Shown here in pieces: positions 46,665 to 56,169 of a DNA stretch of 64,000 nucleotides. This stretch comes from Sphingosinithalassobacter tenebrarum. Its GTDB lineage: Bacteria > Pseudomonadota > Alphaproteobacteria > Sphingomonadales > Sphingomonadaceae. The number at the start of each line of letters is the position of its first letter. Positions within the stretch are counted from its first letter, which is position 1. A model generated the notes under the pieces. The model was given only the letters and a program-made list of their open reading frames with translations, made no database searches and was not told the DNA's origin. Made by a program: the position numbers and the translations under genes. The DNA lies in assembly GCF_011057975.1 (NCBI RefSeq), contig NZ_CP049109.1, positions 2,015,001-2,079,000 of the forward strand. Direction: 5' to 3'.

Positions 46665-47659
46665 CCGCCGGTGACGCTCATATGGCGCGAAACGGCCGGG
46701 GCCGCGCCGCGTTCGACGCTGAAATCATGGCGTGCGGGCTTTACCAGCAGCGCGCGGTCGAGCGCTTCGTCGACTGCGTCCAGCCCGCCTTCGCGGATAG
46801 CCTGCTTCAAATCGACATGCTCCTCATGGCCGAGACAGAGATAGAGCTTTCCCTCGGTGGTCAGCCGTACGCGATTGCAGCCGTCGCAGAAATTGGCGGT
46901 GAGCGGTGAGATGAGCCCGAGCCGCGTTCCGGTGCCCGCGACGCGCCAGTAGCGCGCCGGGCCGCCGCTGCGATGATCGTCCCGCTCCAGATCGAATTGC
47001 CCCTGCAACGCGTCCATGACGGCGGTCAGCGGCAGGAAATGGTCGGCGCGATCGGCCTCCACGGCGCCCAGCGGCATCGTTTCGATCAGTGTCAGGTCAA
47101 GGTTCTGCTCGACGCACCAGCGCAGCATCGACGCGATCTCGCGGTCGTTCAGCCCCTTCAGCGCGACCATGTTGATCTTCACGCGCAGTCCCGCTTCCTG
47201 CGCGGCGGCGATGCCGTCGATCACCGGTGCGACATCGCCCAGCCGGGTGATGTGGCGGAACGTGTCGGGATCGCGGCTGTCGAGGCTGATGTTGATGCGA
47301 CGCATTCCCGCCGCGACCAGCGCATCGGCATGCTTGCGCAACTGTGTCCCGTTCGAAGTCATCGTCACTTCGTCCAGGCCGCTGCCCAGGCTGTCGCCCA
47401 GCCGGTCGATCAGCTGCATCACATCGCGCCGCACCAGCGGTTCGCCGCCCGACAGGCGGATCTTGGTCGTGCCCCGCGCGATGAAGCGTTCGGCGATCAG
47501 CGCGAGCTCTTCCAGGCTCAATATCTCGCTGCGCGGCAGGAAGGTCATGTTCTCCGCCATGCAATAGCGACAGCGCAGGTCGCAGCGATCCGTCACCGAA
47601 ACGCGCAGATAGCTGATCCGGCGGCCATGAGCGTCGACCAGGGTGGGGGCGCATGCCAT
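46661..47659 (-). CDS. moaA: GTP 3',8-cyclase MoaA (molybdenum cofactor)
   Basis: A 332-aa radical SAM enzyme that converts GTP to 3',8-cyclo-GTP, the first step of molybdopterin synthesis. The radical-SAM cluster CDLRCRYC (CxxxCxxC) is at ~25-32, SGGEP binds SAM, and the second cluster cysteines lie in FCDGCNRVRLTTEGKLYLCL. The C-terminal GG needed for activity is present. ATG 47659 is chosen because the radical-SAM domain begins soon after and it restores the usual length. Confidence 0.95.
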   Translation of the reverse strand: MACAPTLVDAHGRRISYLRVSVTDRCDLRCRYCMAENMTFLPRSEILSLEELALIAERFIARGTTKIRLSGGEPLVRRDVMQLIDRLGDSLGSGLDEVTMTSNGTQLRKHADALVAAGMRRINISLDSRDPDTFRHITRLGDVAPVIDGIAAAQEAGLRVKINMVALKGLNDREIASMLRWCVEQNLDLTLIETMPLGAVEADRADHFLPLTAVMDALQGQFDLERDDHRSGGPARYWRVAGTGTRLGLISPLTANFCDGCNRVRLTTEGKLYLCLGHEEHVDLKQAIREGGLDAVDEALDRALLVKPARHDFSVERGAAPAVSRHMSVTGG

Positions 47660-47764
47660 GCATCGGGAGCTAGGGGCTCGGGCGGCTCGCGGCAAGCCCG
47701 GCGGCAAGCGGAGATTTGCACGCAAGGGAAGACAGGGCGGTCGCGACGCGCAATAAGGGTGGCG

Positions 47765-49732
47765 ATGAACGACCGCGATCCCGCGGCGCCGGTGGGCGCG
47801 CCCCTGTTCCTGCTTTCCTTCCGCCAGCGCGACGAGCTGGGGGCTGTTGCCGCCAATGCCGGATGGCGGGTGGTCGGCGCACGCCGGGCTGAGGGAGCTG
47901 CGCGACGTTTTCTGGCGAGCGGGGCGGCGGTCGCGCTGGTCGATGCGCGCGGTGCGCTGGAGGAGGGGCTCGCCGCAGTAGGCGAACTGGGCGGAGTCGT
48001 CTCGGCCAATGGTGCGGCGCTGCTGGTGCTGGTCTCGCGCGGTGATTCGGCACGGCTGGGCGAATTTCTCGATGCCGGCGCGACGCATTTCCTCGCTAGC
48101 CCGATGCGCGAGGGCGAACTGGTACAGGCGTTGCGCTATGCCGAGCGCTTCGTCGCGCGGGTCGGCGGCTGGGAAAAGCGCGAAACGCGCATCGCCGAGC
48201 CGCTTGGCTGGCGCTGGGATCCGGCGTTGCGCTCGCTTCAGCTCACGCCGGCGCTGGCGAAGCTGCTCGGCATGCCGGTATCAGCCAGTCCGCGCGCGTG
48301 CCTCGAACGGCTGGATGCGGAGGATCGTGTCCTGGCAAGGGCCGCCTTTCGCAGGCTGAGCGATGCGATGCCGAGCACCGCGTTCGCACATGACCTGGCC
48401 GGAGTGGGCCGCGTGGTCGAGCATCTGCAATATGATCCGCAAACCCGGCGGTTGCATGCGCTGGTCGAGCCGCTGGGGGCCGCGCCCGATGCCGGTGCGG
48501 CGGTGCGCGAGGCGCTGCACGACGCACGCGACGCCGCCGGGGCGCGCCGCTGGATCGAACGGCGCCTGGGCGAGGGGCGTCGCGTTTCGGCGATGCTGGT
48601 CGCGCTCGACCGGTTCGAAACGATCAACGAGGCACATGGCAGAGCCACCGGCGACGCATTGCTCGGCAGCGCGGGCCGCCGCGTTTCGGATGCCGCGCGG
48701 GAAGTGCTCGGCAGGCATGCGATCGTTGCGCGCATGGGCGGGCCGGAATTCCTGGTTGCCGCCGTCGATGCCGGGGATATGGCAATGGCGACGTTGCGGA
48801 CGCTGCTCGACGAAGCCCTCACGCGCCCCTTCGTTACCGGCAACGGCGTGATCTCGCTCGCTGTCCGAATCGCGATGGTCGAAAGCAACCCGGGTGAACC
48901 GGCCCCGGCCATGCTTCGTCGGTTGAGCGAGCGATTGATCGATGGCGGGGAGGCGCGCGTCGAACCGCTCGATCAGCTCGCCGGCGACGTGCAGGGCGCG
49001 ATCGATCGCGGAGAGATCGCCACCCTGTTCCAGCCGCAGGTCGCGGTGTCGACGGGCAAGCTTAGCGGCACCGAGGCGCTTGCCCGGTGGAACCACCCAC
49101 AGCGCGGCGAAATCGGCGCCGAGACGCTGTTCGCGGCGGCCGCCCGTGCCGACATGACGGCGACGCTTTCCGAACATGTTCAGGCGCGTGCACTGGCGGC
49201 GGCGGCGGCGTGGCCGGCGGTGCTCAAGCCGCTGCGTCTCTCGATCAACGTCACGGCGGAGGATGTCGCGCGCCCGGGCTTTGCCGATCGGCTGCTCGGG
49301 CGGATCGATGCGAGCGGCTTTCCGCGCAGCCGCCTGACGATCGAAATCACCGAAAGCAGCATCATGGAAGAGCTTGGCGAAGCCGCGCGGCTGCTCGCTG
49401 AGCTGCGCACCGCCGGATGCCGCGTCGCGATCGACGATTTCGGTACCGGCTATTCGAGCCTGGCTTATCTCAAGGCACTGCCGCTCGACTATCTGAAGAT
49501 CGACAAGAAACTGTCGCAGGATATCACCGGCAGCGCGCGCGACCGGATCGTCGTGCGCGGGGTGATCGATATGGCGCGCTCGCTGGGATTGACGGTGATC
49601 GCCGAGGGGGTGGAGACGCGCGAACAGCTTGAACTGCTCGCCAAGGACGGTTGCCAATATGTGCAGGGATTTCTGTTCGCCGAGCCGCTCGACGTTGCCG
49701 CGCTCACGGCGATGATGGAGGCGGAGACGTGA
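47765..49732 (+). CDS. EAL-domain c-di-GMP phosphodiesterase with degenerate GGDEF
   Basis: A 655-aa signalling protein. Residues ~14-130 look like a pseudo-receiver domain (LLVLVSRGDSARLGEFLDAG, THFLASPMREGELVQAL). The GGDEF-like domain (~275-400) has GGPEF instead of GGDEF, so cyclase activity is unlikely. The EAL domain (~415-655) keeps EALARW, NVTAEDV, EITESSIM, DDFGTGYSSLAYLKALPLDYLKID, and AEGVET; these include the metal and catalytic residues, so it should break down c-di-GMP. Divergent from moaA. The next gene overlaps its stop. Confidence 0.88.
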   Translation: MNDRDPAAPVGAPLFLLSFRQRDELGAVAANAGWRVVGARRAEGAARRFLASGAAVALVDARGALEEGLAAVGELGGVVSANGAALLVLVSRGDSARLGEFLDAGATHFLASPMREGELVQALRYAERFVARVGGWEKRETRIAEPLGWRWDPALRSLQLTPALAKLLGMPVSASPRACLERLDAEDRVLARAAFRRLSDAMPSTAFAHDLAGVGRVVEHLQYDPQTRRLHALVEPLGAAPDAGAAVREALHDARDAAGARRWIERRLGEGRRVSAMLVALDRFETINEAHGRATGDALLGSAGRRVSDAAREVLGRHAIVARMGGPEFLVAAVDAGDMAMATLRTLLDEALTRPFVTGNGVISLAVRIAMVESNPGEPAPAMLRRLSERLIDGGEARVEPLDQLAGDVQGAIDRGEIATLFQPQVAVSTGKLSGTEALARWNHPQRGEIGAETLFAAAARADMTATLSEHVQARALAAAAAWPAVLKPLRLSINVTAEDVARPGFADRLLGRIDASGFPRSRLTIEITESSIMEELGEAARLLAELRTAGCRVAIDDFGTGYSSLAYLKALPLDYLKIDKKLSQDITGSARDRIVVRGVIDMARSLGLTVIAEGVETREQLELLAKDGCQYVQGFLFAEPLDVAALTAMMEAET

Positions 49733-50184
49733 TGCGACGGATGCTGACGATGATGCTCATGGCGCTGGCATGGTGCGCCGTGCCCGCAAAGGCACAGGAG
49801 GCGCCGCGCGCCGCGATCGAGGCGGCGATGGACGATTCCGCGGCGGGCTGGAATGTCGGCGATATCGATCGCTTCCTCGCAATCTACGCCGACGATCCGG
49901 CGACGAGCTTCATCGGCGCGGACATCACGCGCGGCGTCGCGCCGATCCGCGCACGCTATCTGGAGCGTTATCCCGATCGCTTTTCGGGTGAGGCGCGTGG
50001 CGGCGGACAGCAGCTTTCCTTCACTTTCGAGGATTTCCGAATGCTCGGCCCCGATCACGCGCTGCTGATCGCGCGCTGGCATTTGAGCGCGGCGGGCGAT
50101 AGTGAGGCGATGGACGGGATGACCACGCTCGTCTTCCATCGCACCGACGCAGGGTGGAAGATCATCGCCGATCACAGCAGCTGA
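49732..50184 (+). CDS. Secreted SnoaL-like/DUF4440 protein
   Basis: A 150-aa protein with a signal peptide (MRRMLTMMLMALAWCAVPAKAQ) followed by a small alpha+beta cone fold of the SnoaL/ketosteroid-isomerase type: IEAAMDDSAAGWNVGDIDRFL, YADDPATSFIGADI, WHLSAAGDS and a final GWKIIADHSS. No catalytic assignment is possible. ATGA overlap with the EAL gene suggests co-expression. Confidence 0.72.
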   Translation: MRRMLTMMLMALAWCAVPAKAQEAPRAAIEAAMDDSAAGWNVGDIDRFLAIYADDPATSFIGADITRGVAPIRARYLERYPDRFSGEARGGGQQLSFTFEDFRMLGPDHALLIARWHLSAAGDSEAMDGMTTLVFHRTDAGWKIIADHSS

Positions 50185-50185
50185 C

Positions 50186-50596
50186 ATGACCGACCAACGC
50201 GATCTGACCGGCGTCTGGTACGGCCGGTACGAAGCCGAGCTGTGGGACGAGAAAAACGGTTTCATCGCGCATCTGGAGGAATTGGGCGGCGCGGTGAACG
50301 GAACGATCACCGAGCGCGACACGACGGGCGCGGTCGCCATCCGCCGCGCCGAGGTGCATGGCACGCGATCCGGCGCGACCGTGCAGTTCGTCAAGCAATA
50401 TGACGGTACCGGCGGCCATGTTCACGCGATCCGCTACAGCGGGCGCGTCGATGACGAAGGCACGCGGATCACCGGCGGCTGGCAAATCGCCTGGGCGCGG
50501 GGCAGCTTCACGATGGAACGCGAGAAATTCGACGCTGACCTGCTGGAGGCGGAGGACGCCGAGGAAGTCGCGGCTCCGGTGGCGATGCGCCCTTAG
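50186..50596 (+). CDS. Hypothetical protein
   Basis: A 136-aa, beta-rich soluble protein (DLTGVWYGRYEAELWDEKNG, EELGGAVNGTITERDTTG, GRVDDEGTRITGGWQI) resembling a small lipocalin/streptavidin-like barrel. No signal peptide. It starts 1 bp after the previous stop. Function unknown. Confidence 0.65.
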   Translation: MTDQRDLTGVWYGRYEAELWDEKNGFIAHLEELGGAVNGTITERDTTGAVAIRRAEVHGTRSGATVQFVKQYDGTGGHVHAIRYSGRVDDEGTRITGGWQIAWARGSFTMEREKFDADLLEAEDAEEVAAPVAMRP

Positions 50597-50667
50597 GGTG
50601 CCGCTAATGGCATGTTAATCGCGCAACGCCATGCTGTCGGTGATTGCAGGGATTGCCGGGGGAGCCC

Positions 50668-51612
50668 ATGTCCGCGTTGCGCGAACTTGCCGAACAGCTG
50701 AAGGCGGATGATCGCCTTTGCGCCGAAGACACGTTGAAACTGCGCCGCGAAATCTGGCCGAACGGCGCGATTTCGACCGAGGAAGCCGAGCTGCTTCTGG
50801 AAATGAACGACACGCTGGCGCGCTCGCCCGAATGGCTTGATTTCTTCGTCGAGGCGCTGTGCCATTATATGGTCCACCAGGTCGAACCGCGCCGTCATAT
50901 CAGCCCGGAAAATGCCGAATGGCTGATGGCGCGGATCGGCAGCGACGGCCATCTCGATACGCTCGGCGAGATCGAGCTGGTGGTGAAGATTCTCGAAACC
51001 GCGCACAGCGCGCCTGACACACTGCGAAGTTTCGCGCTGGAAGAAGTCGCGCGTGTCGTACTCACCGGCATCGGCCCCACGCGCTGCGGATCGCAGCATC
51101 GCCCCGGACAGGTCACCGCGCCCGAAGCGGCGTTGCTGCGCCGCCTGCTCTTCGCTTCGGGCAGCGAGTGGCCCGGCGCCATCAGCCAGGCGGAGGCCGA
51201 ACTGCTGTTCCGCATCAAGGACGCGACGCTCGACGCCGACAATCACGAGGATTGGGAGCGGTTGTTCGTTCAGGGCGTCGGCAATTACCTGATGGCCTAT
51301 GGCGGCCATGACGCCGTCGATCGCGACGAAGCGGCGCTACTGGCGGCATTCGCACGCGACAGCGACGTGCGCGTGCTCGGATTTCTCGGTCGGGTAGGGC
51401 AGGCGGCAGTCGCGGCGCGCGGGTTTCGCGGCGGCGCCAATGCCGAACCCGTCGATCGCGAAGCCGCCGAACGCGCGGCGCGCGCGATCGCGGCAGACGA
51501 ACTCGCCTGGCTTCAGGCGCGGCTGGACGAAGACACCGCGCGTGACGCGCTTGAAGTAGCGTTGTTGGCGTTCTTGGCCGAAGAGAGCGGGAATCTGGCA
51601 CTGCCGCGATAG
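50668..51612 (+). CDS. Hypothetical protein with internal duplication
   Basis: A 314-aa protein, mostly helical. A segment occurs twice: AISTEEAELLLEMNDTLARS at ~33-52 and AISQAEAELLFRIKDATLDA at ~171-190, each followed by W..FFVEAL/W..LFVQGV and a Y/N M/L patch, so it arose by tandem duplication. Conserved Asp/Glu positions suggest EF-hand-like or TerB-like helices, but no family is certain. ATG 50668 has a GGGGGAG Shine-Dalgarno. Confidence 0.65.
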   Translation: MSALRELAEQLKADDRLCAEDTLKLRREIWPNGAISTEEAELLLEMNDTLARSPEWLDFFVEALCHYMVHQVEPRRHISPENAEWLMARIGSDGHLDTLGEIELVVKILETAHSAPDTLRSFALEEVARVVLTGIGPTRCGSQHRPGQVTAPEAALLRRLLFASGSEWPGAISQAEAELLFRIKDATLDADNHEDWERLFVQGVGNYLMAYGGHDAVDRDEAALLAAFARDSDVRVLGFLGRVGQAAVAARGFRGGANAEPVDREAAERAARAIAADELAWLQARLDEDTARDALEVALLAFLAEESGNLALPR

Positions 51613-51698
51613 GAAACGCACAGCCGACGTACCGTGCACCGATTGTTTACCGGCCCCCTGCAGGCTCCTGAATGGTATGATCCAATAGCGAGGTTGCG

Positions 51699-52118
51699 AT
51701 GATAACCGTCACCGCCCATTCCGAACGGCAATTGGTCTACGCCCATATGTCAGGCTTGCTGACTCTGGAAGAAGTGGCCGAGTTTTCGCGACAGGAACAG
51801 GCCGCCGTCGAGGCAATGGGATTGCGATCGGGCGAATTCCTGTTGCTCGTCGACACTTCGGAAGCCGTCATCCAGACGCAGGAAGTGGTCGCCGCGCTGA
51901 CCGATCTGGTGGCGCATTCGAAGCACAAGGCGGCGCGGATCGCGGTTGCGCGCTATAACTCGCTGTCGCGCATGCAGACACGGCGGATTCTGGCCGTTCG
52001 CGACAATGCAATGGTGTTCGACCAGATCGCCGATGCCGAAGCCTGGTTGTTCGCCGACGGCCTGCCGCCGGTGCGGCGCGCTCAGCCTGCCGCCTTTGCG
52101 AGACCCCGCGAAAGCTGA
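51699..52118 (+). CDS. STAS/SpoIIAA-like protein
   Basis: A 139-aa protein with alternating strands and helices (ITVTAHSERQLVYAHMSGLL, EFLLLVDTSEAVIQTQEV, AARIAVARYNSLSRMQTRR, AWLFADG) that fits the STAS/SpoIIAA-like fold. Its 3' end overlaps the convergent mfd gene by 37 bp. Function unknown. Confidence 0.6.
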   Translation: MITVTAHSERQLVYAHMSGLLTLEEVAEFSRQEQAAVEAMGLRSGEFLLLVDTSEAVIQTQEVVAALTDLVAHSKHKAARIAVARYNSLSRMQTRRILAVRDNAMVFDQIADAEAWLFADGLPPVRRAQPAAFARPRES

Positions 52119-55100
52119 AGCGCGCCGTTGAGCCGCGCCTTGGGCGTCGCCCAACCGCGTGAAATCACCAGCTTCATGTCGGGGCGCAGCTTCGCGGTGC
52201 CTTCCAGCTTGCCGACATAGGCAAGCAGCCCCTCGACATTGGGGAATTTGTCCTCGTGGAAGCTCACCAGCGCGCCCTTCGGCCCGACATCGATCTTGGC
52301 GATACAGGCACGCTTGGCGTTGAGCTTGGCCTCGACCAGCGTCAGCAGATTTTCGGTCGGTTCGGGAAGCTTGCCGAACCGGTCGATCATCTCGGCGGCG
52401 AAGGCCTCGATTCCCCCCTTGTCCTCGACTTCGTTCAGGCGACGATAGAGCCCCATGCGCAGGTCCAGATCGGGGACATATTCCTCGGGGATCAGGATCG
52501 GCGCGTCGACGGTGATCTGCGGCGAGAAATCGCGCGGCCGATCGCTGGCGATGCCGTCCGCCTTGGCATCGAGGATCGCCTCTTCGAGCATCGACTGATA
52601 GAGTTCGTAGCCGACTTCCTTGATATGCCCCGATTGCTCGTCGCCGAGCAGATTGCCCGCGCCGCGAATGTCGAGATCGTGGCTGGCGAGCTGGAACCCC
52701 GCGCCGAGACTGTCCAGGTCCGAGAGCACCTTCAGCCGCTTCTCCGCCGCCTCGGTCATCATCCGCTCGGGCGCGGTGGTGAAATAGGCGTAAGCGCGCG
52801 TCTTCGACCGCCCGACGCGCCCGCGCAGCTGGTATAGCTGGGCGAGGCCGAAGCGATCGGCGCGGTTGATGATCATCGTGTTGGCCGAGGGGATGTCGAG
52901 CCCGCTTTCGACGATCGTCGTCGATACCAGCACGTCATAGCGTTTGTCGTAGAAGGCCGACATCCGCTCCTCGACTTCGCTGGGCGACATCTGGCCGTGC
53001 GCGACGACATATTTGATCTCGGGCACTTCCTCGCGCAGGAACGCCTCGATATCGGGAAGATCGGCGATGCGCGGCGTGACGAAATAGGCCTGGCCGCCGC
53101 GATAATGTTCGCGCAGCAGCGCCTCGCGCAGCACCACCGGGTCCCAGGGCATGACATAGGTCCGCACCGCGAGGCGGTCGACCGGCGGGGTCTGGATCAC
53201 CGAAAGCTCGCGAATGCCGCTCATCGCCATTTGCAGCGTGCGCGGGATCGGCGTTGCGGTGAGGGTGAGGACATGGACGTCCGCCTTCATGCCTTTGAGC
53301 CGTTCCTTGTGGGTGACGCCGAACCGCTGCTCCTCGTCGACGATCACCAGCCCCAGCCGCTTGAAATCGACTCCCTTGGCGAGCAGCGCATGCGTGCCGA
53401 TGATGACATCGACCGTACCGTCGGCGAGCCCGTCCTTGGTCGCTTTCGCCTCGGCGGCCGGAACGAGCCGCGAGAGCCGTCCGATCCTGATAGGGAAACC
53501 TTCGAACCGCTGGCTGAAATTCTGATAATGCTGCCGCGCGAGCAATGTCGTGGGACAGACGACCGCCACCTGCATCCCCGCCATCGCCGCGACGAAGGCG
53601 GCGCGCAACGCGACTTCGGTCTTGCCGAATCCGACATCGCCGACGACCAGCCGGTCCATCGGCTTGCCCTGGCCCAGATCGCCGAGCACTTCCTCGATCG
53701 CGCGGTCCTGATCGTCGGTTTCCTCATAGGGGAAGCGGTCGACAAAGGTCGGATAGCCCGAATGGTCGGGCTCGGCGACATCGGCCTGGCGCAATGCCCT
53801 TTGCGCGGCAGTGGCGATCAGTTCACCCGCGATTTCGCGGATGCGCTCCTTCATTCGGCTCTTGCGCCGCTGCCATGCCTCGCCGCCCAGCTTGTCGAGC
53901 TGCGCGCCTTCCTCCGAAGAGCCGTAGCGCGACAGCACTTCGAGATTCTCGACCGGGACGTAGAGCTTGTCGCCGCCGGCATAGGTCAGCGCGACGCAGT
54001 CATGCGGGCTCTGCCCGACCGGGATCGAAGTCAGCCCTTCATAGCGGCCGATGCCGTGATCGGCGTGCACCACCAGATCGCCGGGCGAGAGCGTCGCCAG
54101 CTCGCTGAGGAACGCATCGGCCGATTTGCGCCGCTTGCGCCGCCGGATCAGCCGGTCTCCGAGCATGTCCTGTTCGGTGAGGACGGCGATATCGGGGCTG
54201 GTAAAGCCGTGATCGAGCGGCAGCACGGTGAGCGCGACGCCCTTGGCGGCGACGCCCAGAGCCTCCTGCCAGCCATCGGCCTGTTGCGCGCCGCTCAGCC
54301 CGTGATCGGCGAGCAGCCCGGCAAGCCGCTCGCGCGCGCCGACCGAATAGCTGGCGAGGACGGGCTTGCGGCCCTGCTTGCGCAGATCCTTGAGATGCCC
54401 GACCACCGCTTCATAGACATTCGCCCCCGACCCGCGCTCGGGCGCGAAATCGCGCGGCCCGTCGACGCCGAAATCGAGCACGGTGTCGCTTTCGGGCTCG
54501 TGGAATGGGCTGACGAGATGCGCGGGCGCGGCCTCCAGCGCCGCCGCCCATTGGTCGGTCAGCAGATAGAGCGCTTCCTGCTTCAGGGGCCGATAGCTGC
54601 CCGGATCGTTCGACTGCGCGCGCAGGCGATTGGCGTGATAATCGGCGACTGCGTCGAACCGCGCCTCGGCCGCGCCCGCCGCATTGGCGTCGCGTATGAT
54701 CGCGGCATTGTCGGGCAAGTGATCGAACAAAGTTTCGAGCTTTTCCTCGAACAGCGGCAGCCAATGCTCCATCCCCGCCAGCCGTCGCCCGTCCGACACC
54801 GCCTGATAGACCGGGTCGCCGGTCGCGGTCGCGCCGAACAGCTCGCGATAGCGGCTGCGGAACCGCTTGATGCTGTCCTCGTCGAGCAGCGCTTCGGAGG
54901 CGGGGAGGAGGGTGAAGCCGTCGATGCGGCCCGTGGTGCGCTGATCCGACGGATCGAAGGTGCGCACGCTTTCGATCTCGTCGCCGAAGAAATCGAGCCG
55001 GAGCGCTTGCTCCGAACCGCTCGGGAACAAGTCGACCAGCCCGCCGCGCACCGCGAATTCGCCCGCGTCGTTGACGGTATCGACGCGGACATAGCCGTTC

Positions 55101-55537
55101 GATTGCAGCAGCGCCGAAAGCCGGTCGAGCGAGATGCGCTCGTCGGGGGCGAGCTTCGCCACCAGTTGCCGCACGCGAAACCGCGTCAGCGTCCGCTGCG
55201 TCGCGGCGTTGACGGTGGTGACGATGAGGCGCGGCTTCTTCGCGGGCTGCTGCAGCGTGTGCAGCGCCGCCAGCCGCTCGGACATGACGCGCAAGGTCGG
55301 GGAGGCGCGGTCATAGGGAAGACAGTCCCATGCCGGATAACCGATGATTTCCAGATCGGGCGCGAAATAGGGCGCCGTGCTCGCCACCGCGCGCATCGCC
55401 GCTTCGTCGGGCGCGATATAGACGGCCGTCTGCCCCGCGCGCGCCAGATCGGCGAGCAGCCAGGGGAGAAATCCGGTCGGAACGCCGCTGAGCGTCAGCG
55501 GCTGCGTGGCGGAGAGGATCTTCTGAAGGTCGGGCAT
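52082..55537 (-). CDS. mfd: Transcription-repair coupling factor Mfd
   Basis: A 1151-aa DNA translocase that removes stalled RNA polymerase and recruits UvrA. Domains in order: UvrB-like N-terminal modules (~1-330, including WDCLPYDRASPTLRVMSERL and GEFAVRGGLVDLFP), the polymerase-interacting RID/CarD-like domain (LSPGDLVVHADHGIGRYEGL, ~480-500), then two RecA-like helicase lobes with Walker A GDVGFGKT, VDEEQRFG (DEEQ), TATPIPRT and GRVGR, and a C-terminal TRCF domain. Full normal length. Start at 55537. Confidence 0.97.
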   Translation of the reverse strand: MPDLQKILSATQPLTLSGVPTGFLPWLLADLARAGQTAVYIAPDEAAMRAVASTAPYFAPDLEIIGYPAWDCLPYDRASPTLRVMSERLAALHTLQQPAKKPRLIVTTVNAATQRTLTRFRVRQLVAKLAPDERISLDRLSALLQSNGYVRVDTVNDAGEFAVRGGLVDLFPSGSEQALRLDFFGDEIESVRTFDPSDQRTTGRIDGFTLLPASEALLDEDSIKRFRSRYRELFGATATGDPVYQAVSDGRRLAGMEHWLPLFEEKLETLFDHLPDNAAIIRDANAAGAAEARFDAVADYHANRLRAQSNDPGSYRPLKQEALYLLTDQWAAALEAAPAHLVSPFHEPESDTVLDFGVDGPRDFAPERGSGANVYEAVVGHLKDLRKQGRKPVLASYSVGARERLAGLLADHGLSGAQQADGWQEALGVAAKGVALTVLPLDHGFTSPDIAVLTEQDMLGDRLIRRRKRRKSADAFLSELATLSPGDLVVHADHGIGRYEGLTSIPVGQSPHDCVALTYAGGDKLYVPVENLEVLSRYGSSEEGAQLDKLGGEAWQRRKSRMKERIREIAGELIATAAQRALRQADVAEPDHSGYPTFVDRFPYEETDDQDRAIEEVLGDLGQGKPMDRLVVGDVGFGKTEVALRAAFVAAMAGMQVAVVCPTTLLARQHYQNFSQRFEGFPIRIGRLSRLVPAAEAKATKDGLADGTVDVIIGTHALLAKGVDFKRLGLVIVDEEQRFGVTHKERLKGMKADVHVLTLTATPIPRTLQMAMSGIRELSVIQTPPVDRLAVRTYVMPWDPVVLREALLREHYRGGQAYFVTPRIADLPDIEAFLREEVPEIKYVVAHGQMSPSEVEERMSAFYDKRYDVLVSTTIVESGLDIPSANTMIINRADRFGLAQLYQLRGRVGRSKTRAYAYFTTAPERMMTEAAEKRLKVLSDLDSLGAGFQLASHDLDIRGAGNLLGDEQSGHIKEVGYELYQSMLEEAILDAKADGIASDRPRDFSPQITVDAPILIPEEYVPDLDLRMGLYRRLNEVEDKGGIEAFAAEMIDRFGKLPEPTENLLTLVEAKLNAKRACIAKIDVGPKGALVSFHEDKFPNVEGLLAYVGKLEGTAKLRPDMKLVISRGWATPKARLNGALQLSRGLAKAAG

Positions 55538-55549
55538 TTCCAGGTCTCA

Positions 55550-55677
55550 CCCCTCCCTGCAAGGGAGGGGACGGGGGTGGGTAAGCGGCGGGCGGGCGCT
55601 ATGCCCGGTCGCCGCTGCGCGGCGAGCGAGGCCTTGCGGCCTCGCACCCACCCCAACCCCTCCCTGACAGGGAGGGG
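55550..55677. repeat. Palindromic intergenic repeat element, 128 bp
   Basis: Two copies of CCCCTCCCT-GNA/GNC-AGGGAGGGG (55550-55570 and 55657-55677) bracket a GGGGTGGGT/ACCCACCCC pair and inner hairpins (TCGCCGC/GCGGCGA; CGAGGCC/GGCCTCG). The whole element can fold into one long branched hairpin. Elements like this are common between genes in sphingomonads and may end or stabilise transcripts. Confidence 0.75.
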
Positions 55678-55690
55678 CGGACGGTTCATG

Positions 55691-55957
55691 TCATTCCGCG
55701 ATCGGCACGTAATCGACATCCTTCAGGCTCGCCATCATCGGTCCGGCATAGCGCATCGGCACCGGCTGGACGCCCAGCGCCCAGGCCATGATGTCGACAT
55801 CCTGCTCCTCCAGAAACGTCTCGAACCAATCGATATCGGTGTCGCTCCATTCGGCATGGCGCCGGTCGAAAAAGCCGCCGATCATCAGATCGGCTTCCTT
55901 CGTGCCGCGATGCCAGGCGCGAAAGCGCAGGCGCTTCAGGCGGGTTTCGCGGTCCAT
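55691..55957 (-). CDS. sdhE: Succinate dehydrogenase assembly factor SdhE
   Basis: An 88-aa protein of the SdhE/CptB family, which helps attach FAD to the succinate dehydrogenase flavoprotein. The conserved RGTKEADLMIGGFFD (RGxxE motif, ~17-31) and FE.FLEEQDVDIMAW segments are present. It is co-directional with mfd but separated by a palindromic repeat element. Full family length. Confidence 0.93.
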   Translation of the reverse strand: MDRETRLKRLRFRAWHRGTKEADLMIGGFFDRRHAEWSDTDIDWFETFLEEQDVDIMAWALGVQPVPMRYAGPMMASLKDVDYVPIAE

Positions 55958-56169
55958 CTAGCCTCCAATGCGGTAGCCCCGGACGCGCGATGCGCGACCG
56001 GGGGGAACGGTTTGACCGCTAGATAGAGCGCGGGCGGGCGACTTGCCACCCCCCGTTTGGCTTGCTTGAAATGCAGCGGAAAAATCGTCGGTTTTCACGC
56101 CCCTGGTCAATTTCCGCCTATGAAGGGAATAGGCAGTTGCGACAAATGCAACCTACTGGGACCAGAGGA

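Noticed and set aside
52997..56026. 1009-codon plus-strand frame opposite mfd
   Set aside because: Antisense shadow of mfd, which has all expected motifs.
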